DNA from: a virus
Length of the DNA stretch: 44,280 nt
Reading direction: 5' to 3' (one strand)
Virus record (IMG/VR): IMGVR_UViG_3300046740_000356
Coordinates: 1-44,280 of that record
Below are positions 1-7,372 of the stretch, piece after piece. Numbering within the stretch: the first letter of the stretch is position 1; each line of letters opens with the position of its first letter. The notes beneath the pieces are model-generated. The model saw only the letters and a list, made by a program, of their open reading frames with translations. It made no database searches and was not told the origin of the DNA. The position numbers and the translations under genes are program-made.

Positions 1-180
1 CAGGGCGACGACCAGGGCGAAGGCGACGACCAGGGCGAAGGCGAAGGCGACCAGGGCGAAGGCGAAGGCGACCAGGGCGAAGGCGACGACCAGGGCGAAG
101 GCGAAGGCGACCAGGGCGACGACCAGGGCGACGACCAGGGCGACCAGGGCGACGACCAGGGCGACCAGGGCGACGACGGC
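1..180 (+). repeat. in-frame tandem repeat coding an acidic Gln/Gly/Asp/Glu linker
   Basis: Near-identical 6-, 12- and 18-bp units built from GACCAGGGCGAC and GAAGGCGAAGGC run from the window edge to about base 176. Codon choice is uniform (CAG, GGC, GAC, GAA), which suggests recent slippage or recombination rather than selection on the protein alone. Unit length is always a multiple of three, so copy-number change keeps the frame. Confidence 0.9.
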
Positions 181-1098
181 GCCGGGGGTTTTTCCGGACC
201 GATGGAAGCGGTTCCCGATATGGATCCCATGCGCCAGAAGAAATCACGCAAGGCGGATTATGATCGCTACCGCGAGGGAATGCTCGCCAACATCCTGGCG
301 CGTGCCGTGCGTGAGGCGGCGCTCCCGTTGGAGCGTGTGCGCGAGTTTTGGAGAGACGTCTCCGTCCATAGCGAACGGCTTGCCAGGGAGGCGCGCGGTT
401 GCTCCCGGCTTCGCAATCAGGTGGCGGGCGCCCTGCGCGCTCCGGCGCTCGATGACCTCTCCCGGCGCCGCTCTGCCGGGCGCGTCGACTCGCACGCGAT
501 GGGAAGACTCGCGGCGGGAGATTTCGATCGGCCGTTCGCCAGGCGCTCCCGGCGCGACGGCTATGAGACGGAGATTGTGATCCTTCTTGATGGCTCCTCT
601 TCGATGAGCCTGAACGGGCGCCTGTGGCGCGCGGCGGTTTTCGCTCTGACGATCGCGCAGGCGGCGGAACAGGTAGGCGTCAAATGTGAGATCGCGCAGT
701 TTGTCGGGAACGTCTCAAAGGCGATCAAGCTTCCCGGGGAGCGGATCGCGTCCCCGGGCGTGATGGCCCGGGCGGTTACCGCGGCGCTCGCGTGCGAGGG
801 ATCGACTCCTCTCTGTGAGGCGCTCGCGCGCTCCGCGGAGCGGCTCTCGCTGCGCGCGAACGGCAAGCGGAAAATCGTCTTCACGGCGACGGACGGCGAA
901 GATGATTTGGGCGTTGAAGCCGTGCAAAAGATTGTCGCGCATTGTGAGGCGCGCGGCGTCGAAATCGTCGGGATCTCTATCGACTCCTCAGTGACCGGCG
1001 TTTTCAAGAACGAAGTGCGAGTCGACGCGGGCGACGATATGGCTGCGGTGGGGCTTGGACTCCTGGCGCGCGTCCTGTCGCAGAAGGGGGCGGCGTGA
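1..1098 (+). CDS. CobT-like von Willebrand A protein, 5'-truncated by the window edge
   Basis: The frame is open from base 1, so the N-terminus is missing; ATG 202 is probably internal. The first 60 codons encode a Gln-Gly-Asp-Asp/Gln-Gly-Glu-Gly repeat, which resembles the acidic linker of cobaltochelatase CobT. A C-terminal vWA domain follows, with the MIDAS residues visible: DGSSSM near base 587, the Thr of STPL near 803, and TDGED near 890. CobT works with the AAA+ ATPase CobS. Phages also carry CobS/CobT-like pairs, and their role there is unsettled. A MoxR/CobS-type ATPase would be expected just upstream, outside the window. The vWA assignment is strong; a role in cobalt chelation is only inferred. 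Confidence 0.85.
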   Translation, partial: QGDDQGEGDDQGEGEGDQGEGEGDQGEGDDQGEGEGDQGDDQGDDQGDQGDDQGDQGDDGAGGFSGPMEAVPDMDPMRQKKSRKADYDRYREGMLANILARAVREAALPLERVREFWRDVSVHSERLAREARGCSRLRNQVAGALRAPALDDLSRRRSAGRVDSHAMGRLAAGDFDRPFARRSRRDGYETEIVILLDGSSSMSLNGRLWRAAVFALTIAQAAEQVGVKCEIAQFVGNVSKAIKLPGERIASPGVMARAVTAALACEGSTPLCEALARSAERLSLRANGKRKIVFTATDGEDDLGVEAVQKIVAHCEARGVEIVGISIDSSVTGVFKNEVRVDAGDDMAAVGLGLLARVLSQKGAA

Positions 1099-1154
1099 TG
1101 GTCGCGCTCCTCCTGGTAATCGCTTTTCTGGTAATCCTGGCGGCCGAAGCCTAG
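1098..1154 (+). CDS. possible 18-residue hydrophobic peptide
   Basis: The ATG overlaps the stop of the vWA gene (TGATG) and is followed by 18 codons and TAG. The product, MVALLLVIAFLVILAAEA, is almost entirely hydrophobic and could form a single membrane helix. The coupled start argues that it is translated, but it is too short to be sure. No family is recognised. Confidence 0.35.
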   Translation: MVALLLVIAFLVILAAEA

Positions 1155-1651
1155 AGAAACCTTACTTTTGACAGCGACCAGGGCGCCGCGGGAGACCGCG
1201 GCGCCCTATCTGTTTGCGAAATCGACGCCAGGGCGCCTAGCGTGACCGTAGGCGCGTTTTTATTTGCGGGGGGCGTTGGGATGCCTCCTCGCCATAAAAA
1301 CGAGCCTACGGCGATTTCCATTGGTGGGTGCAGGATATTTTTCCGGGGGTTGCGCGGTTGAGTAGCGGCGCTCGGCAGCAAGCGGTTCCGCCGCGGCGCC
1401 CGGGCGCGGAATAATCTCGCGCAAAAAATGGTTGTACTCTTTTTTGTATCGGTTCAAGACCGATCGGCATAGTTCGAAACGGGGTAATCCATCCTACGAT
1501 CGACGCCAGGGCCCATAGGAAGCCCGTAGGCGCGTTTTGGCGTGTCCCGGCTAGGGTGGTAGCCGGGCGTCCCTGAAAACGCGCTGGCGGGGCACGGGGG
1601 ACGCGGGAAACAGCGTTCCTACGGCGGGGAAGGCGTGCTAGTCGTGGCGGC
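1155..1651. other. structured non-coding region with a duplicated 40-bp element
   Basis: No convincing gene is present on either strand. Two 40-bp copies (1221-1260 and 1499-1538, about 34 of 40 identical) both start ATCGACGCCAGGGC and end CCGTAGGCGCGTTTT. The first also forms a stem GCGCCTA/TAGGCGC followed by GTTTTTATTT, a terminator-like shape. The second is nested in a larger structure: GCGCGTTTT (near 1530) pairs with AAAACGCGC (near 1576), enclosing a stem CCCGGCTA (1546-1553) / TAGCCGGG (1560-1567). CCGTAGG (about 1524) can further pair with CCTACGG (about 1619). A structured RNA, or terminators flanking a promoter, would fit. Confidence 0.5.
1180..1207 (+). terminator. strong GC hairpin downstream of the vWA gene
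   Basis: A perfect 12-bp inverted repeat (AGGGCGCCGCGG / CCGCGGCGCCCT) closes a GAGA tetraloop and is followed by a weak T-rich stretch (ATCTGTTT). It lies 26 bases after the last codon of the preceding unit. An intrinsic terminator or a 3'-end-protecting stem is likely. Confidence 0.6.
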
Positions 1652-2044
1652 ATGAGGAAACGGCCTTCCTGGCGGGCGCCCTACTGGTCGCATCCTGGCG
1701 GCGGGACGATCGGCCCGGCAATGGCGGCCAGGCGATCTTCATTCGGCGACTTCTCCGCGGGGAGCGGACGGCGGCAATGCCGTTGCCTCTCCCGGACGAC
1801 AGGCGAGCGGTGCAGGCGTGATGCGGTGCAGGGCATGGCGGCGTGTTCCTCGCACGGCGGCACGGCGGGAGCGGTGACCAGGGCGCTCGCGCGAGATCCG
1901 CGGTTCCGGCGCTCGGCGAAGACGACCAGGGCGCGCGAGGCGCTCGCCAGGGCGGCGCTCGCGGCGCTCGCGGACGGCACGGCGGACGACCAGGGGACGG
2001 GACTCCTGGCGATCGGGCGGCTCTCAATTTGTCACCGGATCTAA
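1652..2044 (+). CDS. HGG-motif zinc-ribbon-like phage protein (N-terminal part of small-terminase-like gene?)
   Basis: The 130-residue product has a Cys/His pattern, with C-R-C near residue 44, then ERC and ACSSHGGTAG. This is typical of short phage proteins that precede, or form the N-terminus of, small terminase subunits. An internal ATG at 1721 gives a start closer to the motif; neither start has a good ribosome site. The last dozen codons run out of frame with what looks like the natural continuation in the next entry. The region may therefore be one gene broken by a -1 shift, or two overlapping genes. Confidence 0.55.
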   Translation: MRKRPSWRAPYWSHPGGGTIGPAMAARRSSFGDFSAGSGRRQCRCLSRTTGERCRRDAVQGMAACSSHGGTAGAVTRALARDPRFRRSAKTTRAREALARAALAALADGTADDQGTGLLAIGRLSICHRI

Positions 2045-2301
2045 AATCGATCGCGATCGATACGCTGCAAGCGGTTGCGGGCGATGCAACAGCGCCTGCT
2101 GCGGCGCGTGCCGCGGCGGCAAGAACCCTCCTGGAAATGCTAGGCGCGATCGGTCGTTTGCAAGAGCCGACTCGCCAAAATGAGACGCCCGTCTCAGAGC
2201 TAAGCGCTGCCGATTTGGATCGCGAGATCCGACGGCTCGAGTCGATCGCGAAGCCTCCGGCGAAGGCGAAGCGAAGGAAGCGACCCTATCGACTCCTGTG
2301 A
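2029..2301 (+). CDS. small terminase-like helical protein (C-terminal part), start uncertain
   Basis: From about base 2029 the frame encodes an Ala-rich helical protein (SPDLKSIAIDTLQAVAGD...) ending in a basic tail. This style is common in small terminase or DNA-binding phage proteins. The frame is open further upstream (an ATG at 1843), but there it is a shadow of the HGG gene. TTG 2029 is the only near start after the overlap and lacks a ribosome site. It may therefore be expressed as a frameshift fusion with the HGG part, or a base may be missing in the sequence. Confidence 0.45.
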   Translation: MSPDLKSIAIDTLQAVAGDATAPAAARAAAARTLLEMLGAIGRLQEPTRQNETPVSELSAADLDREIRRLESIAKPPAKAKRRKRPYRLL

Positions 2302-2616
2302 CCGTGTCCGCGGACACCGCGTGTCCGCGGACACGCTCGCGCGCGGACACGCGGGCGTGCGCCTGGCGTGCGCGCGTGCGCTGCGCGCAGGCGGGCGCGG
2401 ACACGCTCGCGCGCGGACACGGGCGCGCGTGCGCCTGGCGTGCGCGCGTGCGCTGCGCGGGCGTGCGCGCCTGCGCGCGTGTCCGCGGGCGCGCGCAGGC
2501 GCACGCGCGTGCGCGCACCCGCCCCCTGGCCCGCCCGCGCGTGCGCGATGGCTGCGCGGGCATCACGACAGACAAAATTTCTGGATTTCTAATCTTCGGA
2601 CAGGCATGGTTTCCAG
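2302..2616. repeat. GC-rich alternating purine-pyrimidine region with palindromes and a 70-bp duplication
   Basis: No gene is supported. Two perfect 14-bp palindromes GTGTCCGCGGACAC lie at 2304-2317 and 2321-2334. A unit of about 61-63 bp at 2327-2387 is repeated at 2397-2459. Between them and on to about 2530 the DNA is mostly GCGTGCGC-type alternating sequence, which favours Z-DNA. A short AT-rich stretch at 2574-2596 may hold a promoter for the next gene, but no clear -35/-10 pair is visible. A packaging, terminus or regulatory role is possible but unproven. Confidence 0.7.
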
Positions 2617-2919
2617 ATGGTCACCATCCAGATCGGCGAGAACCCCGACAAGATCCGCCAGTGGGCGAGCTGCGGCGAGCACCGCGTCGAGAAGTCCAAA
2701 GGCGATCCGGCGTTCGCGCTCGCCCGCCGCCTGATCGCTGCCGGTTACGCCCCCGGCGATCCCCTGGAGATCGTGCGCGGCAAGATGGTTTGCCTGCGCT
2801 TCTCGTCGCTCGCCGCCGCCGCCGGGCTGGTAGTCGAGGAGGACGACCGCGGCAGATATCTTCCGCGTTTCCGCAAGTTCAAGCCTTACCGCGGTCCCGG
2901 ACACGATCCCGAGGAGTAG
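2617..2919 (+). CDS. hypothetical protein, 100 aa
   Basis: A soluble, basic protein starting MVTIQIGENPDKIRQW, with no signal peptide or membrane segment. It lies between the GC-rich region and the first tail fibre gene, and its C-terminus is rich in Arg/Pro/Gly. No family is recognised. The flanking non-coding DNA and typical codon use support it as a real gene. Confidence 0.65.
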   Translation: MVTIQIGENPDKIRQWASCGEHRVEKSKGDPAFALARRLIAAGYAPGDPLEIVRGKMVCLRFSSLAAAAGLVVEEDDRGRYLPRFRKFKPYRGPGHDPEE

Positions 2920-2947
2920 CAAGGTCGCTCGCAAGAGCGTAGGGTCC

Positions 2948-2967
2948 CTCCTCCGGACACGGAGGGG
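2948..2967 (+). promoter_or_regulatory. hairpin that hides the ribosome binding site of the tail fibre gene
   Basis: CCTCCG (2950-2955) pairs with CGGAGG (2960-2965) around a GACA loop and extends outward by one G-T and one C-G pair. The 3' arm is the Shine-Dalgarno sequence GGAGG of the gene starting at ATG 2976. The fold would occlude ribosome loading. A second small hairpin (CGCTC-GCAA-GAGCG, about 2926-2939) precedes it. Confidence 0.55.
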
Positions 2968-2975
2968 TGCCGCTC

Positions 2976-4121
2976 ATGGCTGGTGTCGAGAAGATCGTCT
3001 CGTTCGCGAGCTGGGCCAACGACCATCCCACCGACCGCATTCCTGGTGACCGTCTCGACGCGCAGTTCGACGCCCACGCCCGAGCGATCTCGCTTCTGGA
3101 AGAGCGCATCGCCAGGCTCCTGCGGGCTGACGGAAAATTAAATCACGGTTTGCTCACGGTAGACTCGTTTCCGGCCGAGCTGCATGAGGAGATGGCTCGT
3201 AAGATCCTCGCCCAGGTCCAGGAAGAGCGGGTCGCCATCCAGCGTGCCGCGATGGCGATCGGGCAGACCCGTCGTGAGATCGTCGAGCTGCTCCACAACG
3301 CCAAGGTCTTCGCCGCCGAGCAGGTCGAGGATTACGCGCGCAGCCTCGACCTGATCAAGGGTGTCGTCGCCGTCCAGGAGCAGCTCAAGGCCAAGCTCGA
3401 ACCTCTCGCAGCTCAAGCCGCGGACACGCTCGCTACCGCCGATAACTCTCAGAACGACGCCGCCTTGGCTGCCGCCACCGCGCAAGATTGGGCGCAAGTT
3501 TCCATCGAATGGGCCGAGCACATGCCGGATACCATTCCGCCCAATATCCTCGCCATCACCGGCATCTCCGGGAACCACTGGTCGAGCCGCTGGTGGGCAT
3601 CTCAAGCTGCCGCGACGATCTCGGGCTTCGCCGGGGTGAACTCGTTCAACGGCCGTTCCGGTGCGGTCATGCTCAGTACGCAGGACATCATCGATGCCGG
3701 TGGCGCGCCGATCGTCTCGCCGTACTTCATCGGCAATCCGCAGGCCCCGACCCCGGCCGCCACCGATGCCGACAATTCGATTGCCACGACAGCCTTCGTC
3801 AAGGCGGCGATCGCCGGTTCGGTGGCCGGGGTGAACTCGTTCAATACCCGGCAAGGCGACATCGTCCTTACCAATGCCGACGTCGCGGCGGTCTTCCCTG
3901 GGTCGGACGTCGCTCCCCGCATGGACGGCACTGCCGGGGCCGGCACCGGGGTCGTCTGGAGCCGCTCCGACCACGTTCACCCGTCGGACACTTCGCGCCT
4001 CGCCCTCTCCGGCGGGACGATGACCGGACCTATCTCGCTCGCCAACGATCCGGTGGCTCTGTCGCAGCCGGTGACATTGCAGTATTTGCAGAGCTACAGG
4101 ATCGACGCCGGGACTTATTAG
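2976..4121 (+). CDS. tail fibre protein
   Basis: A 381-residue protein. ATG 2976 is preferred over the in-frame GTG 2967 because GGAGG at 2961-2965 is ten bases from the ATG but touches the GTG. The N-terminal half is helical, with long Glu/Ala/Arg stretches suggesting a coiled coil. The C-terminal half has tail-fibre repeats: GVNSFNGRSGAV and GVNSFNTRQGDIVL, a segment ending DNSIATTAFV, and an LSGGTMTGPI unit. These short repeats are typical of trimeric phage fibres. The next gene shares two of these modules. The protein probably sits at the tail tip and may anchor the following fibre. Confidence 0.8.
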   Translation: MAGVEKIVSFASWANDHPTDRIPGDRLDAQFDAHARAISLLEERIARLLRADGKLNHGLLTVDSFPAELHEEMARKILAQVQEERVAIQRAAMAIGQTRREIVELLHNAKVFAAEQVEDYARSLDLIKGVVAVQEQLKAKLEPLAAQAADTLATADNSQNDAALAAATAQDWAQVSIEWAEHMPDTIPPNILAITGISGNHWSSRWWASQAAATISGFAGVNSFNGRSGAVMLSTQDIIDAGGAPIVSPYFIGNPQAPTPAATDADNSIATTAFVKAAIAGSVAGVNSFNTRQGDIVLTNADVAAVFPGSDVAPRMDGTAGAGTGVVWSRSDHVHPSDTSRLALSGGTMTGPISLANDPVALSQPVTLQYLQSYRIDAGTY

Positions 4122-4141
4122 CCGACTAAGCATTCGGACCT

Positions 4142-4157
4142 CGCGGTAGATACCGCG
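4142..4157 (+). other. intergenic stem-loop between two fibre genes
   Basis: CGCGGT and ACCGCG form a six-bp stem around AGAT, between the stop at 4121 and the next start at 4179. No T-tract follows, so an RNA processing or stability role is more likely than termination. Confidence 0.4.
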
Positions 4158-4178
4158 TCAAGAGGGGCTACATAGCCG

Positions 4179-5894
4179 ATGCCGAACAACCCTGTTCAAG
4201 TCCTCCGCTCGTCGCTGGTCGATAACCGCCCGACCGGCAAGCAGCCGGGCGAGCCGTACGTCAACTATGCCGACATGCAGTTCGGCGTCGTTGATACCTC
4301 GGGGACGCCGCTCGACCTCCTCGCCGTGACTTTCTTCGCGACGACCTCCCACTACGACGTCGGCGAGTTCGTCGTCCAAGCTGGAAGCCTCTATCGCTGC
4401 ATCTCGCCGAACGGACCCGGCGCGTTCAACGCCGCGAATTGGAGCCAAGCCTTCACGGCGGCCAACGCGGCGAACTATCTGCTCCTCGCTGGCGGCACCA
4501 TGTCCGGGCCGATTGTGCTTGCCGCTGATCCGGCTGCGCCGATGCAGGCGGTCACCAAACAGTATTCCGATCTCAAGGCTCCGCTTGTCTCGCCCGTCTT
4601 CACAGGCGATCCGAAAGCCCCGACGCCGGGGGTGGGCGACAACGACACCTCCATCGCCACGACGGCTTTCGTCAACAATGCCCTCGGCAATTCCGGCGTC
4701 GTCGTCGCCGACGTCGCCCCAAGCCCTGCATCGCAGGGCAAGCTGTGGTTCGACAGCGTCGGCGGGCAGCTTTACGTCCGCTACGACGACGGCAATTCCG
4801 CCCAATGGGTGGTCGCCGTCAACAATTCCCCCGACCTGACCAGCTACGCCACCGTCGCCTACGCCAACAGTCTCGGGACGAGCTACCGCAACCTCCTCCG
4901 CCGCAACGGCGGCTTCGAGGTTTGGCAAAGAGGCGCGGGCGGGCTTGCGACTTTCGCGGTTCCGGCTTCGGTGTCGCCTGCGCCCTACACGGCCGATGGC
5001 TGGTATCTGGCGACGGGAGCCAATCAGGCGTCGGTGGTGGCCCAGGCCGGAGCGCAGAACAACCTCACCTGGGGTTCGGCGTGGGCGGCGAAGGTGCAGC
5101 GCAATGCCGGGCAGACCGGCGTCGGCGCGATGATCTTCGGCTTCCCGCTCGACCTCGACGAAATCAACCCGATGCGTAACAAGTTCGTTCGCTTGAGCTT
5201 CGTCGCGCAAGCCGGTTTGAACTTCTCCCCGGCCGGTGGGGTGCTCAACGCCCAGCTCGTCGTCGGCACGGGTGCTCCGGCCAAGAACGTCGCCGGTTAT
5301 ACGAACCAGCTCGTGCCGTTGAGCATCGGCGTGCCGCTGACGGCGACGCCGACCCGGTTCCAGGTCAACGCCACCGTCGTCGTCCCGGCGAACACCACGC
5401 AAGCCGAAGTGGCGTTCTTCACCATTCCGGTCGGCACCGCCGGGGCCGACGACACCTACTACGTTGATGATGTCCAGTTGGAAGTCGTCCCGGCGGCGAC
5501 CGGGTATGTCAGCAGCGATTTCGAGCGGTTGAATTTCCAAGAGCAGTTGTTGCTGTGCCAGCGACACTTTCAGAAGACGTTCCCCTATGCCGTGGCTCCG
5601 GCTTTCTCGTTAGCTGGTGGCTCTGCTGAATTTCGGTTTTCGCAGTGTGTTGGAGCCTCATTAAGCCAGCTTGGAATAAATATGGTATATCCGGTGCTCA
5701 TGAGAGTTGCGCCAACGCCTTTTGCCTATAGTTTAGTTAATGCCAATGGGCAATTCCGTAGTCCTTCTGCTGATTGGTCGGGGAGTGCCTTTACCGCTTC
5801 TTCAAGAGAACTAAGCATGTCGGGAACGACGCCAGCAGGATCGGTGGCCGGCATGCCGGGCCTTATTCATCTTACGCTGGATGCTGGGATATAG
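4179..5894 (+). CDS. tail fibre / receptor-binding protein
   Basis: A 571-residue fibre protein. Residues from about 105 to 170 repeat the LAGGTMSGPI and DNDTSIATTAFV modules of the preceding fibre. The middle part (from about NGGFEVWQRGAGG, residue 240) resembles a carbohydrate-binding-like beta domain of phage fibres. A block beginning LLLCQRHFQKTFP, seen in many fibre C-termini, leads into the distal domain. Codons for about residues 475-550 (bases 5600-5830) are clearly poorer in GC than everything around them, suggesting a recently acquired tip. A GAGGGG ribosome site precedes the ATG. Confidence 0.85.
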   Translation: MPNNPVQVLRSSLVDNRPTGKQPGEPYVNYADMQFGVVDTSGTPLDLLAVTFFATTSHYDVGEFVVQAGSLYRCISPNGPGAFNAANWSQAFTAANAANYLLLAGGTMSGPIVLAADPAAPMQAVTKQYSDLKAPLVSPVFTGDPKAPTPGVGDNDTSIATTAFVNNALGNSGVVVADVAPSPASQGKLWFDSVGGQLYVRYDDGNSAQWVVAVNNSPDLTSYATVAYANSLGTSYRNLLRRNGGFEVWQRGAGGLATFAVPASVSPAPYTADGWYLATGANQASVVAQAGAQNNLTWGSAWAAKVQRNAGQTGVGAMIFGFPLDLDEINPMRNKFVRLSFVAQAGLNFSPAGGVLNAQLVVGTGAPAKNVAGYTNQLVPLSIGVPLTATPTRFQVNATVVVPANTTQAEVAFFTIPVGTAGADDTYYVDDVQLEVVPAATGYVSSDFERLNFQEQLLLCQRHFQKTFPYAVAPAFSLAGGSAEFRFSQCVGASLSQLGINMVYPVLMRVAPTPFAYSLVNANGQFRSPSADWSGSAFTASSRELSMSGTTPAGSVAGMPGLIHLTLDAGI

Positions 5895-5897
5895 AGC

Positions 5898-6077
5898 ATG
5901 ATCAAGAGCGCGACATGGACTGAAGACGGCTTGACCATCCGGGTCGAGCTTGAGGACGGTATGGTGGCGTGGGTGCCGGATGACATGAGGAACCGTCACC
6001 GGGTCGAGCTTGAGCAGTGGTCGAAGACGGCGGGCAACGAAATTCGAGCCTACACGCCGCCGACGGTCGAGGAGTAA
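5898..6077 (+). CDS. small fibre-associated protein, 59 aa
   Basis: ATG 5898 starts four bases after the fibre stop, and TAA lies at 6075-6077. The acidic product (MIKSATWTEDGLTIRVELED...) contains two RVELE segments and ends YTPPTVEE. Similar short genes often follow phage fibre genes and may help fibre folding, but no function is established here. The tight packing between the fibre and collar genes supports it as real. Confidence 0.65.
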   Translation: MIKSATWTEDGLTIRVELEDGMVAWVPDDMRNRHRVELEQWSKTAGNEIRAYTPPTVEE

Positions 6078-6080
6078 GCG

Positions 6081-6881
6081 ATGGCAATCGACTTTCCCAA
6101 CTCCCCGGCCCTCAACGCGATCTTCGTCTCGGGCGCGCAGACATGGCGTTGGGACGGGGCCAAGTGGGCGATCGGCTCTTCCAGCGCGGCTTCGCTCGTC
6201 CCGGTCGGCGTGGTCATACCTTTTGCTGCCGCCGCAGCCCCGATGGGCTGGCTGGTTTGCAACGGGCAGAACGTCTCGCGCGCGACTTACGCGGCTTTGT
6301 TCGCGGCGATCGGCGTGCTCCACGGGGCCGGCGACGGCACGTCCACGTTCACGCTGCCCGACATGCGCGGCCGGGTCGTCGCCGGGGTTGACGGTGGTGC
6401 CGGTCGCCTGACCGGCGCTCAAACCGGCGGCGTCGGCGGCACGCTGGCGGCGATCGGCGGCGAGCAGGGACACGCCCCGACCCTGGCCGAGGATTGGAAC
6501 CATACCCACACGGTCGATGGTGGAACGGGCGGGGAGAACGTCGATCACGTTCACTACGTCAGCGCAACGTCGAGCGGTCGCACGTCAGCCCATAATCACG
6601 GCATGGTTAACGGCGGCGGTATTCGCGTCAACAACATGGCCGCTGCGTATTTCGTCCCGGCCGGTGCGGCTGGTAACCAGCCAGCCGCTACCGATGGAAT
6701 GCAAGTCGAGCAGCAAGAGCATTACCACTATATTAATAGCAACTCGGGGGGTCGTAACACCGGCCACGTTCACGCCCTCTCGGGCGCGTCGGCGGCGGCC
6801 CAAGGGGCGAGCAATGCCGCCCACAACAACGTCCAGCCGACCCTGGTCTTGAACTACATCATCTCGACGGGAGGAGCGTAG
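6081..6881 (+). CDS. phage tail collar domain protein
   Basis: A 266-residue protein. After a short N-terminus (MAIDFPNSPALNAIF) comes the tail-collar signature: GVVIPFAAAAAPMGWLVCNG, then NVSRATYAALFAAIG, then FTLPDMRGRVV, at about residues 38-95. The C-terminal half is rich in His (NHTHT, HVHYVS, HNHGM, HYHY, HVHALSG), like fibre tips that coordinate metal along the trimer axis. It probably forms a distal fibre or baseplate element with the two upstream fibres. The ATG is three bases after the preceding stop. Confidence 0.85.
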   Translation: MAIDFPNSPALNAIFVSGAQTWRWDGAKWAIGSSSAASLVPVGVVIPFAAAAAPMGWLVCNGQNVSRATYAALFAAIGVLHGAGDGTSTFTLPDMRGRVVAGVDGGAGRLTGAQTGGVGGTLAAIGGEQGHAPTLAEDWNHTHTVDGGTGGENVDHVHYVSATSSGRTSAHNHGMVNGGGIRVNNMAAAYFVPAGAAGNQPAATDGMQVEQQEHYHYINSNSGGRNTGHVHALSGASAAAQGASNAAHNNVQPTLVLNYIISTGGA

Positions 6882-6883
6882 CC

Positions 6884-7372
6884 GTGGCCGCCTACGAGAT
6901 CGTCATCGATAGCTATCAAGCGTTGGGCTTCGACCTTGAGGCCGCCGTCGCGGACTTCCAAGTCAAGCTCGTCGCGCACGCCGCGACCATCGGCGTTGCC
7001 GCCCCGACCGCTCACGGCGTCGTCGAGACGATCGTCCGCTATCACGACGGCGAGTTCGTCATCGTCCCCGCGCCGCCGCCGCCGCCGCTGACGCCGCTGC
7101 CCAAGAACTTGGCGCTCTATCGCGGCTTCGCCAATCCCAGGGAGTTCGCCGGGACGACCTTGTCGGCGGCCAGGGAGGCGAAGGAAGCCCTCCGCATCGC
7201 CGCCGAGAACGCTGCGGTGGCGAAGACGATGGCCGACCAGCAGGCCGCCTACGACGCGGCGATGGTCGTGCAGAAGGAAGCCGAAGCTCAGCAAGAGTTT
7301 GACCGTCTGGCATACATCGAGCAGCAAGCGGCGGAGATCGCGGCGGCGTACCCGCCGGATGAGGGTGTATGA
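6884..7372 (+). CDS. hypothetical tail-region protein with helical C-terminus, 162 aa
   Basis: A GTG start two bases after the collar gene stop, with GGAGG just upstream. A proline run (APPPPPPL, near residue 64) separates an N-terminal domain from a long Ala/Glu/Gln-rich helix (about residues 90-155) likely to be a coiled coil. It may be a tail assembly or fibre chaperone by position. No family is recognised. Its stop overlaps the next start (ATGA). Confidence 0.65.
   Translation: MAAYEIVIDSYQALGFDLEAAVADFQVKLVAHAATIGVAAPTAHGVVETIVRYHDGEFVIVPAPPPPPLTPLPKNLALYRGFANPREFAGTTLSAAREAKEALRIAAENAAVAKTMADQQAAYDAAMVVQKEAEAQQEFDRLAYIEQQAAEIAAAYPPDEGV

Noticed and set aside
1453-1482. tRNA-like T-arm (ATCGG-TTCAAGA-CCGAT)
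   Set aside because: No matching acceptor, D-arm or anticodon arm exists within tRNA distance upstream; it is only a small hairpin.
4158-5567. Long antisense ORFs opposite the tail fibre, virion and replication genes
   Set aside because: High GC keeps the opposite frames open; the products have biased Arg/Gly/Asp/Val composition and no domains, while the sense frames carry recognisable motifs.
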